A stretch of DNA of 64,000 bases, taken from NCBI RefSeq assembly GCF_037975245.1, contig NC_092568.1:13975501-14039500 (forward strand), in the 5' to 3' direction. The translations under genes and the position numbers were made by a program. A model generated the notes under the pieces. It did no database searches, was not told where the DNA came from, and saw only the letters and a list, made by a program, of their open reading frames with translations. Of the stretch, positions 47,781 to 57,764 are shown piece after piece; within the stretch, counting starts at the first letter, position 1; each line of letters opens with the position of its first letter. This stretch comes from Apostichopus japonicus (lineage: Eukaryota > Echinodermata > Holothuroidea > Aspidochirotida > Stichopodidae).

Positions 47781-48660
47781 GGTTTATCTATGGGTCATAT
47801 GAACTCTGAAGACGATTTAGAAAACTCTCACAATGCGTTTTGCAGGTCCAGAGAATACTTGACCAATTCAAATGACCACTTCACCAAAACTTCTTAAATT
47901 AATGAAACCGGACCATGGAAATCTTTTGGCCCTAATCAAAACCAGCACGTCTTGTGCCACCTAACCAATGTGTCATATCAACTCTAAAGACAAGGTAGAA
48001 GTGTCCCACGATGCAATTTACCTGGTCCAAAGAGTGCTTTACCGATTCAAATGACCACTACATCATCACTTCTTAAATGAATGTTACGGGACCACGGAAA
48101 AAAATGTTGGCCCTTATCAAGACCAGCACGCATTGGATCACAAAACCGATGGGTCATACGAGCTCTAATGACAATTTAGAAGAGTACCATAACTTGGTCC
48201 AATGAGTGCTTGATCAATTCAAATAACCATTACTCCGTCACTTCTTTAATGATTACAACGGGACAACGAAGTGCTTTGGGCCCTATTCAAGACCAGCACG
48301 CATTGGACCACCTAAACAATGGATCATATGAATTCTAAGGACAATGTAGAAAAGTACCATAATTCTTCTTACCCGGTCCAAAGAGTGCTTGACCAATTCA
48401 AATGACCACATCATTATCACTTCTTTAAATAATGAATGTAACGGGACCACGAAAAAGGTTTGGGCCCTAATCAAATCCAATACGGTTTGGACCACCTAAC
48501 AGTGGGTAATATCGATTTTTTAGACAGTGTACAAGTGTACTTTAATACGTCTTGCCGGTCCAAAGAGAGTTTGACCAATTGAAATGTTCCCTACACCATC
48601 ACTTATCAAATCCAGCACGCCTGGTACCACCTACCCCAATCATGGATCATATGCAAGGTG
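47781..48660. repeat. Tandem repeat of about 180 bp, five diverged copies
   Basis: The word GGGTCATATGAACTCT recurs as variants at about 47791, 47971, 48149, 48311 and 48504. Each unit also has GGTCCAAAGAGTGCTTGACC, AATTCAAATGACCAC and ACGGGACCACG. Unit spacing varies from about 160 to 195 bp. The array starts about 540 bp upstream of the NAA30 start codon. Confidence 0.85.
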
Positions 48661-48939
48661 TGCTAGTTTCTTGTCTGAAATATGAAGTTCAAGTTGGTAA
48701 ATTTTAATTCAGAGACTTTTTTTTTAGTAAAAAACACATATTGAGGCTCAGACATAGAAATTTATTTGAGGAGGCACTTCAAATTTTCCACAACCTAGTA
48801 CTCCAACTGAACACAGTACCCCAAATTGTACTGTATATCAAGATTAGTGTGAGGTGTGCTAGTTTTGTCTCTCCAAGTAGAAGTAAAAGTTAAAAAAGTT
48901 GCAAACCAGAACTCTCATCTAGGTCGATAACTCAAATTA
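48661..48939. other. Linker between two repeat arrays
   Basis: GAGGTGTGCTAGTTT and a similar AAGGTGTGCTAGTTT occur twice (48655 and 48851). No gene was seen. Confidence 0.4.
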
Positions 48940-49625
48940 ATCTATTATGGAAAACAAAATGTAAATCATTTCTTGGTTTCGATGATAATCGTAACCTATG
49001 CATTCATGCAGGCGGAGAGTGTGTGTGTGCGTGTGTGTGTGACGCCTCGCTTGTAAGCACGATATCTCAAGAAGGGAAGCTTGGACCAATCTCATAGTTG
49101 GTGCATATGAGTACAACATTGAGTAGAAAAAACCCTTTTGTTTCGTGGGGAGTCAAAGGTCATTTGGAGTCACCAGGGGCCAAATAGTGTAAACCTTGTA
49201 AACACGATATCTCAAGGAGGTAATCTTGGACCAATCTCATATTTCGTGAGTAGGAGGACCACGTTTAGGAGCAAAAGCCTACAGTTTTTTGTTGAGGTCA
49301 AAGGTCACTTGGAGTCACCAGGGGTCAAATTGTGTAAACCTTGTAAACACGATATCTCTAAAAGGAAAGCTTGGATCAATCTTGTATTTCATATGCAGGA
49401 GTACCACATTAAGGTCAAGATCCCTATTGTTTTTGGTGGAGGTCCAAGTCCATTTGGGGTCACTAGAGATCAAATTGTGAAAACCTTGTAAACACAATAA
49501 CCCAAGAAGAGAAGGTTGGACGAATCTCATATTTAATATGTAGTTGGTACTCGTTCAGTACAAGATTTTATTGAGGTCAAAGGTCAGTTGGAGTCACCAG
49601 ACGCCCAAATTGTGGAAGCCTTGTT
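48940..49625 (-). repeat. GACC-rich minisatellite array, minus orientation
   Basis: About four units in inverse orientation to 30-32 kb, closing at the left with TG-rich sequence and GACGCCTCGCTTGTAAGC. Perfect AGGTCAAAGGTCA occurs at 49295 and 49574. Confidence 0.85.
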
Positions 49626-49793
49626 TTATAAGCTACCGTATCTCCCACCGACCAGCCTATCAGATAACATGTGCGTTACGCCTCATACGAATAGGAGGCT
49701 ATTGGCAATTGGAAATGAGCTTATGGGCATCCGTAGAATTTAAACTCAAAACTCAAAACTGAAAACTCTAACATATTTGCATTGGCTCGGAAG

Positions 49794-50713
49794 TATGGAA
49801 AGCCATTTTAACATTTAATCGGGAATTTGAGCTATCTTAATTTTTTTCTTATTTTAGATAGGCCTATCTAAAATTCTATTTCAGATATCTAAATTAAATT
49901 CGAGATATCTTAAATTTAATTCGAGATATCTGAAATTGAATTCGAGATATCTAAAATAGATTTCGAGATATCTGAAATTCTATTTCAGATATCTGAAATT
50001 GAATTCGAGATATCTGAAATTGAATTCGAGATATCCGAAATTGAATTCGATATATCTGAAATTCTATTTCAGATATCTGAAATTGAATTCGAGATATCTG
50101 AAATTGAATTCAAGATATCTGCAATTCTAATTCGAGATATCTGAAATTGAATTCCAGATATCTGCAATTGAATTCTAGATATCTGAAATGCATATGCAGA
50201 AATTCCCGATTAAATGTTAAAATGGCACGTATGGGAAGCCATTTTAACATTTAATCGGGAATTTTCAGATATCTGTAATCGAATTCAAGATATCTGAAAT
50301 TCTATTTCAGATATCTGAAATTGAATTCGAGATATCTGAAATTGAATTCGACATATCTGAAAATTAAATTCGAGGTATCTGAAATTTTATTTCAGATATC
50401 TGAAATTGAATTCGAGATATCTGAAATTGAATTCGAGATACCTAAAATTCTATTTCAGATATCTGAAATTGAATTCGAGATATCTGAAATTGAATTCGAG
50501 ATATCTGAAAATGAATTCGAGATATCTCGAATTCAATTTCAGATATCTGAAATTCCATGGTATTTCGAGATATCTGAAATTGATTTTAAGATATCTGCAA
50601 TTATTTGTAGATATCTTAAATAAATTGGAGATATCTGTAGTTTAATTTGAGATATCTGAAATTATTTCGAGATATCTGAAATTCCTTATTAAATGTTAAA
50701 ACGGCTTTCCATA
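49794..50713. mobile_element. Composite TIR element filled with GATATC palindrome repeats
   Basis: The left end is TATGGAAAGCCATTTTAACA and the right end, inverted, TATGGAAAGCCGTTTTAACA. CGGAAG flanks both sides (49788-49793 and 50714-50719). The body is a tandem array of a unit of about 21 bp (GAGATATCTGAAATTGAATTC), with about thirty GATATC cores in both orientations. A pair of internal ends facing each other (50201-50226 and 50238-50263) divides it into two sub-elements back to back. There is no gene; the long frames it opens are repeat translations. Confidence 0.8.
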
Positions 50714-50719
50714 CGGAAG

Positions 50720-51413
50720 CCTTACTTTGCGTGTAAAAAGGTGTACGTTTTGTAGTACAGCGGTTCTATTGGACGTTTTCCGTCGTATTTATTTCAGGTT
50801 GGATGTAGTTTCGTTGTGACCAGGCAGCGTTTATGAAACTTAACAGTTCGTCTAGTTAGATTTTTTCAATGACCAATCTCAATGCGAAATAATTGTGTCA
50901 ACGGTCTTAGTTGGCAGTGATTTCACGAGCTTTGGTTTGGATCGGCTGTTGATCTCAATTTGTGTAGTCTCTTCCACCAGTTTCAGCATAGCTAGGCCTT
51001 AAAAGTAACGTTCGACTTTCGTCAGATATATGATTATGGGACAACTTGAACACACCTGGCTAGGCCTGTGAGCAATATTATGTAGGCCAGCAACAGTTGG
51101 GTGGAATAGTGTTCGTTAACACAACAACGTGAAGAATACCAGTCATAATACCAATACACTTAAAATGGCAAAATATCTCCTTAATTATTTCTTAAGGCAT
51201 TTTCCTACTGGCTATCAGTTATTATTTGCAAAGTGTAGAAGAATTTAAGGAGTTTTGAGACAAGTCTGCTTTTGTTGTTGCTAGGTGTTTTTGCAGACGT
51301 TTTACTAGTAATTGAATTCAAAGACATAACATTAGGCCTATCTGCTTATTTATGATTCTGCAACATGTTTTACTTTGTTCAACACTTACTTTTGTTGGAA
51401 AAAGTTTAAATTT
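50720..51413. other. No gene seen
   Basis: AT-rich spacer between the GATATC element and the hAT element, with a TAGGCCTA at 51333. No supported coding segment. Confidence 0.4.
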
Positions 51414-51563
51414 CATACTGCCAGGGGCGTCAATCCGATTTGAAACGTGGTGGGGGGGGGGGGGACGTAATCGATTCGAGTATTCCGACCGCAAGTACTA
51501 TCTAAGCGGAGCGCCACAATCGGTTGGCGCGCAGCGTACCAAGAAAATTTCAGATTTTAATAC

Positions 51564-51931
51564 CTGCCAGATCGCTGGAGATGGCACTTGCCAGGCTGGA
51601 TAGCAGCCATCTAGTTGCGTGATTTCGGGAGAAAAATTCCAATTCGTCACTCAGGAAATCTGCAATAAAGTTCATGCGACCTTCATTTTTTGTGGATTAT
51701 TTCTTTTATAAGTGATTCCAATTGACATGAACAATAGAACCCAGAGATCGCTGCCAGATCGCTGGAGATGGCACTTGCCAGGCTGGATAGCAGCCATCTA
51801 GTTGCGTGATTTCGGGAGAAAAATTCCAATTCGTCACTCAGGAAATCTGCAATAAAGTTCATGCGACCTTCATTTTTTGTGGATTATTTCTTTTATAAGT
51901 GATTCCAATTGACATGAACAATAGAACCCAG
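51564..51931. repeat. Exact tandem duplication, 181-bp copies
   Basis: 51564-51744 and 51751-51931 read as identical, separated by AGATCG (period 187). Identity inside an otherwise decayed element suggests a very recent duplication or an assembly artefact. Confidence 0.85.
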
Positions 51932-52124
51932 TGCAAGTTGACAAATGATGTGGCGAAGTGGAACCCCAGCACCATTTTGCCTTTGTTTCAGGATAGAATA
52001 CCCCTCATTTGTTCGAACCCATGACAACTAACAATCTGTGAATAAATTTACTTCGAAATGGGCACATTATATTGCACCAAGTCGGTAAAGGAATGACCCC
52101 AGGGCCTCAGATATAGGCCTATAT

Positions 52125-52492
52125 CAGGGGTGGGCAACCTTTTTGAATGAATGGGCCAGATTTTAGGAGTGAAAGATTGACAGGGCCGCACCTTACCAAC
52201 GACCTGCTGTTGATTTCAAACCGTTGCTTCCGAGGACGTTCAAGCAACAGGTGTGTGTACTAATCTGTATTCACAAAAACATAATGTCAATATAGTCCAA
52301 TTGATAATTAATGGTGATAATAGACCTACCTAACAGCATCATTAGTGCAGATAAATTCTAAGCAGCTACTTCGTTTTTTGTGATGATGTAAAATAGATTG
52401 ATTTTTTTCTTTTTTCTTGAGACATCTCACGGGCCGCAAAAAATCACTGGCGGGCCGCATGTGGCCCGCGTGCCGTAGGTTGCCCACCCCTC
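52125..52492. mobile_element. hAT-type MITE (CAGGGGTGGGCAACCT ends)
   Basis: The left end CAGGGGTGGGCAACCT and the right end, inverted, GAGGGGTGGGCAACCT are flanked by GCCTATAT and GCCTATAG. The body repeats GGGCCGCA and GGCCCGCG near the right end. The CAGGGGTGGGCAA end is shared by many animal hAT families as recalled. It is 368 bp and non-coding. Confidence 0.88.
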
Positions 52493-53070
52493 GCCTATAG
52501 GAACGATGTCCCAAAATGTCCCCGGACATATAGGCGAAGGAAGCTATCCGCCGCGACTGCATGTGAGTATCTCGACTTGCCGTCCTGGGAGTCATACCAC
52601 AAAGTGGTGCATTTCCTCATACGCCATTATTAATAATTTAGATAACTAACTAATTAGGCACAGCCCAGATCCGAGTTCGTATATTGAGCTTAGCGCAAAT
52701 TTGGACAAAAGTCGTCATACGCCAGCATGTTAAACCACTAATGACTTTTAATGCCACCCGTGACACACTTCCAATGGGACTGTGTCAGTTTAAATATTTT
52801 GCTAGGTCTACAAGAATGTACTTCTATGAAATTTGAAACAAGGATGGCAAGACAAACCACTTTAAGTATGTTTTAGGACCTCACACATGCGCATGTATCG
52901 TCAGACTTAGAATAGGTCCCATGTGAGTGGTGGCTAAAGTGATGAAGGCATCAAAATAAATCAGTGGTTGTTCGTTGGAGTCCTCACGCAAGTTACCTCG
53001 GTTGCTAGGTGGATCTGCATCTGGTAATCGGGTGAATTCTGGTCGGAGCGTACTATGACAACCGTGTACC

Positions 53071-53981
53071 CAGGGACGTAGCTAAGGCCTGAAGATTGGG
53101 GGGAGGGGTGTAGTGGCTGAAAATCCAACTAGATGGGTTTTGAAGCCAGAAAATTTCGACTGCTGCTTTCCTCGCGCTACTCGTCAACGATATGGTCAGT
53201 GTCAGTCAGACACCCAATCTTTCGCGACTGCACTTTTGTTCTGAACTTTTTTCGATACATTAGTACCCACTGGCACTCATTTCACAAACTTATTAGCCCC
53301 CCCCCCCACCCCAACCAACAATTTTTGTGAAAATTCGGGCAATATGCTGATAACTTTTCGGGCACCTGCTGAAAGAAAGATTATTTGCAATGTGTTTTTC
53401 AGTGGTTAAACTTATATAAATATTACCATTAATATTGTAACGACTTCCCCAATAATTCTAACCAATATGGAAGGTTAATAAGACGGAAAATTATTGTATG
53501 TTATTTGCATGCGATGTAAAAACCGATGCATGTCTATATAATATGCACATTAACATGTGGAACGTGCGCGCGAAAAAATTGGGTTATATTTTTCGGGCAA
53601 GTCGCTACAACCCCCCCCCCCCCCCCCCCCCAAGAAAAATCAAAATGGGCTCCTACGACTATGACGGTAGTTCTATTAGGCATTTTTTTTGGAGTATTCA
53701 AAATCATAAGAAGTTTTGTACGGTGGAGTATAAGAATCGCGAGATACAATTTCTCAAAGTGGCAAGGAAAACGTGGTAAATATGACAGATTAAAGGTCAA
53801 TTTTGACCGAAATTTTTCAATTTTTAGGTCATGCATAATCACAGGAATAAATGAATAGGCCTAAGTAAACTAGAGTGCGACAGTCGGACATTCCGACTGT
53901 CGCACTCCAATTTTCCAACTATCGTCAGTTTTACCAAGTTTGGGGTGAGACACCCCCACACCCCCTCTAGCGACGTCCCTG
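53071..53981. mobile_element. hAT-type MITE, perfect 8-bp target duplication
   Basis: The left end CAGGGACGTAGCTAAGG and the right end, inverted, CAGGGACGTCGCTAGAG are flanked by CGTGTACC (53063-53070 and 53982-53989). It contains a 21-base C-run (53611-53631) and a perfect hairpin (53873-53907). It is 911 bp with no gene. Confidence 0.88.
53873..53907. other. Perfect 16-bp hairpin
   Basis: GAGTGCGACAGTCGGA, loop CAT, then its exact inverse. It lies near the right end of the MITE at 53071-53981. Confidence 0.85.
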
Positions 53982-54210
53982 CGTGTACCCAGTGTTCTCA
54001 CTGTGGAGTAAACTCCGGTATCACTCAACAACAATGTAACATGGGATGCGCTGCCACGGAATGTGCTTCCTATTTCATTTCCCCAATATTAGGGAACGGG
54101 CACCGTCTTTGAAACACCATCTACAACTAAACAACAACTATATATGTACAAGCTTTGGCTCTAGCTATGAAGTGCTATCTCTTATGATATTGACGGAGCG
54201 CACTAGTTTT

Positions 54211-54686
54211 CTACTGGAATCGCCTGAAGATGCGGCGTCTGTAATCCAAGGAACCAACGAACTTCTCTGCTAACTCCTCAGGCTTCAACTGGGCTAGACG
54301 TTCGCGGTGAATATGGCACACCATCACATGGTTCAGCCTCTGTTGAGTCATGGTGCTCCGTAGCCATGTCTTCAAACGCCTCAAAGCACTAAAAGATCTC
54401 TCGGCTTCCGTCGAACTGGCGGAGGAGACGAGGAGCAACCGCAAGAGAGCTTCGACTTCACCAAACATAGCCCGTACCGCTGGATTCATCGACTTGAATA
54501 TTTATCATACCCTTCAACCGACGACGACTGGAACTGGCCTCGAAAGAAAGACAGACTAAGCTTAAGATTGTCGGAGAGCTCAGGGTACCAACTCACGATA
54601 TCTGGGTGGAATTCTCCATTCAGCAACGTTGAGTTATTTTCGATGATATGAATCCTGAGATGTGTTAGCCCTAACCAAATAGACAC
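54211..54686 (-). pseudogene. hAT transposase C-terminal (dimerisation) domain
   Basis: On the minus strand, 54489-54211 encodes NPAVRAMFGEVEALLRLLLV, then SSASSTEAERSFSALRRLK, then MTQQRLNHVMVCHIH and a basic end. This is the conserved C-terminal block of hAT transposases of the ZMYM1-like kind. Upstream (54686-54490) a segment with WYPELSDNLKLSLSFFRGQ continues the same protein in another frame. The N-terminal BED finger and the catalytic core are absent, as only about 120 bp remain before the element's end. Confidence 0.85.
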
Positions 54687-54934
54687 TACTCTTTATCCAA
54701 ATGTGTGTGTGGGGGGGGGGGGGGACATTTGATATTGTTTTTCCCACCCATCGAAATGTGGGGGGACGTGTCCCCCGCCCCCCCCCCCCTAGATTGACGC
54801 CCATGCATACTGCAAAGAAACATGACTTTCCAATGCGCAATTACTTAGCACCAATTATCTGCCTAACCTTTGTTCATAAAAAGTATTTTAAGTTGCAGAT
54901 CTGTACTTTGGAGACTTGAACAACAATCATAGGC

Positions 54935-55260
54935 CTAGTGGCGAGTGTAATTTGGCGAGTAGATTTTTAGTCACGGTCGCCAAAAAACAAGTACTTTTAA
55001 AAATATTTGTCGAGGCCTGAAAACCTTCAAAACATGATTTCTCATGGTAGAAATCATGGATACTTTTCATATAGATTTGCCATGTTGAGTACAATATACC
55101 TTTTGCTTGTGAGGTCAAATCTCCTATAGGTCACCAGACGTCCAACTCTGAAAACCCTTTTACATGATATGTAACATGGAAATTGTGGATACCTCTAATA
55201 CTTGGTGTGTGGATTCATAACATTGAGTACAAGACCCCTATAGTTTTTGGTGTATAGCCA
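54935..55260 (-). repeat. GACC-rich minisatellite, about two diverged units
   Basis: GAGGTCAAATCTCCTATAGG, AGGTCACCAGACG and ACATTGAGTACAA mark units in minus orientation, most like the copy at 16855-17135. Confidence 0.6.
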
Positions 55261-55739
55261 CGTACAGTAGACTGACATGTGTTTATTATGCCATAGTGTT
55301 ACTTGTATCAAGATGGTGTTTCGGGCCATTTCTATTGTAACAGCTAGTTCTGGTTATACTAACAACCAGAACTCTAGTGCACTGAATTTATCGAAACCTC
55401 AATGCATTTTGCATTCTGGTTAGATGATTACACATTACGTATATACCGCGCATGTAGAGAGGTCCGAATCGGGGTTAAAACCTAAAGGCCACTTTTAGTC
55501 GAGAAATAGGCTTTGTTACCGATAGTGGAGATACACCACGTGAAAGAGGAACCTTTCTACTTCAATGTGGTGCGATAACTTAAATGAATTGATTTTGAAG
55601 GGGGGGGGGGGGGGACATTACCTTTTTTATTTATTCACGAATTGAACAACATACGAAAGCTTAAAATTGCCAGCAACATAAGAAAACTTTGCCCCAATAA
55701 GTCAACATAACAAGATAATATCTTATCAAAAATCAGAAA
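55261..55739. other. No gene seen
   Basis: Contains CCTCAATGCATTTTGCATTCTGG at about 55390, which recurs inverted at about 16725 (TGCAAAATGCATTGAGG), and a 15-base G-run (55600-55614). Confidence 0.4.
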
Positions 55740-56205
55740 AATGTTGGATTGCTCAGTTGCTTTAACTGAGCAATTGAACACTTTTCTTCAAAATATTTAT
55801 TTGACAACTTATCAAATCTCGTCAGTTCAACATTTTACTGCAAAATGTTCAATTGTTCACTAAATTCCAACTGAGTAATTGAGCAATTTTCTTCTAATTG
55901 TTGAATTGACCACTTATAATATGTCGCCAATTCAACATTTTTCTGCAAAATATTAAATTGTTCACTTCATTCCAACTGAGCAATTGAACAATTTTCTGCA
56001 AAATATTAAATTGTTCACTGCATGCCAACTGAACAATTGAAAAATTTTCTGCAAAATGTTTAATTGACAACTTATCATGTCTCGTCAATTCAACATTTTT
56101 CTGCAAAATGTTCAATTGTTCACCTCATTCCAGGTGATAAGTGAACAATTTTCTGCAAATGTTTAATTGACAACTTATCACATCTGGCCAATTCAACATT
56201 GTTCT
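55740..56205. repeat. Tandem array of about 53 bp with palindromic core
   Basis: Eight or so units spaced about 53 bp, each centred on AACATTTTTCTGCAAAATGTT (a near-palindrome) and bounded by CAATTGTTCACT or AATTGACAACTTATC in alternation. The alternation gives a higher-order period of about 106 bp in part of the array. Confidence 0.8.
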
Positions 56206-57415
56206 TTCTTTATAGGGTGTGAAAACTCGCGCTCAAAGAAACGTCTCATGCCGGTAATCTGACCTAGTTTCGAATGAGGTAAAACAGAAGTGTTAGACAC
56301 CACCATCGATCACAGAAATACACACACAGCTTGCTACCGTCGATAATTAGACACTAGTGTACAGTCACTACATGCAGCTACGGTCAATACCCACAACACA
56401 GTGTACATAACAGCGATGGACATCTCAGGTCCAGCTAAAGGTAACAAGGTATCACATATCATTACTGTCTGCATTTTGTAGCGACAATAAAAAACTTCAC
56501 TTGCAATTAACGGAAAGTAAACCTTTTCAGAGGGCGGCATGCGGTTTGGGGCGAGTCTTCAATGTCTCTAAGCAATAATGTTGCCATCCATCCATTGAGC
56601 TGGAAGTGTCCAACAACTATAATATCATCACTAGGACATTCCAAAGTCCTCTCCGTCTCTACAGCACGCTGCACTGCATTTTATAACCCCCAGAAGAAAT
56701 TTCCTTTCCCTCTTTCTCACCCCCTCCCCATCTACCTGCACAACTCCAGCCCCAACCAAACATTCGTCCTACAATACCATGCATTTAATGTCGCTTCAGT
56801 CGGCAGGGCAGAGAAAGCATAATTCATGCCAAATAAAACTACAAATAAATATAACATCAAAAATGTGAAGGATGCATGTCGACCCGCTTAACGTATATGA
56901 AATATTTTTACCTAATACTCATACCTATAACTCATTGATTGTAACAAACTTCAGAATCTATCGGCTTCCGTACTGCTCACAGCGAGGACTGTATAACATA
57001 CCACTGAACCTTGTTTAACTCTCCTCAATCAAAACCGCTGGACTACTTGGCTCATCAGAGGCAACCCAAAACTTCAACGAACAAATTAGGTATAAGAATA
57101 ACATAACAATTATTCAAGGGCAAATGGTGGGATATCAACCATGGGGGGGGTCCATTTTTTATAAGAATATTCTTTGGTTGAGTTATTAGAATTCCGAACA
57201 CAATTATGGACTTGCATTAAACAGAAGACTGAACTGATGTTACGACGCCACATCAATTTAACCGTATGAGCATGTCAGATGTGCAGAAACATGGCCTTTT
57301 AAAACAGAGATATTTATAGAAACATTAGTAGCACTCAACAACCAAACAGGTGCAACGTACATAATATCGTGACGCAGCATTACTTCGCAAACAACAGTGA
57401 TCGTGACAACGAAAT
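56206..57415. other. No gene seen
   Basis: AT-rich, with no supported exon, repeat boundary or RNA gene between the tandem array and the second Gypsy element. Confidence 0.4.
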
Positions 57416-57606
57416 TGTAATGTAGTAAATATGAAGTAGTATACCGCCACCTTTCTGTTATTAACTTTATATACCGTATTGGACGATCACGGACAAATTT
57501 GAAGATTAGAATATAGTACGTAGAGCTTCATAACACACGTCTCTTGTTTGCTCTCTTCCTCTTTGTTCATTCTATTTGCCCTTACCTAACACCGAATGAT
57601 ATCACA
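57416..57606 (+). repeat. Probable 5' LTR of the decayed Gypsy element
   Basis: It starts TGTAATGTAG like the LTR of the intact element (TGTAATGTTT), contains TTTATATACC at about 57467 and ends ATATCACA two bases before the primer binding site. No second copy was found, so the boundaries rest on the TG...CA rule. Confidence 0.55.
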
Positions 57607-57764
57607 ATGGCGACGAGCATCCAACTAATATTCGACAAACGTTCCTGTAAGATATTAAGTTCATTAACAGTTCTCTTTTCAACTTCTTCGTGAGCAAACA
57701 ACGCACGTTTTTTTCTATTTCGATTCAAATTCGACGCAGCTGTTTCCACAATTTGACATTTACG

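Larger units (their letters stand above)
51422..54805 (-). mobile_element. hAT transposon relic with perfect 8-bp target duplication
   Basis: The left end CAGGGGCGTCAATC and the right end, inverted, CATGGGCGTCAATC are flanked by CATACTGC (51414-51421 and 54806-54813). The C-terminus of a hAT transposase is present on the minus strand near the right end (54211-54686), but the rest of the gene is missing. Two MITEs are nested (52125-52492 and 53071-53981), and an exact duplication of about 181 bp lies at 51564-51931. A minus-strand copy of the shared module lies at 51497-51600. Confidence 0.88.

Noticed and set aside
50321-50645. Frames with (RYLKLNS)n or (SEIEFEI)n repeats
   Set aside because: They are direct translations of the GATATC array, open in several frames at once.
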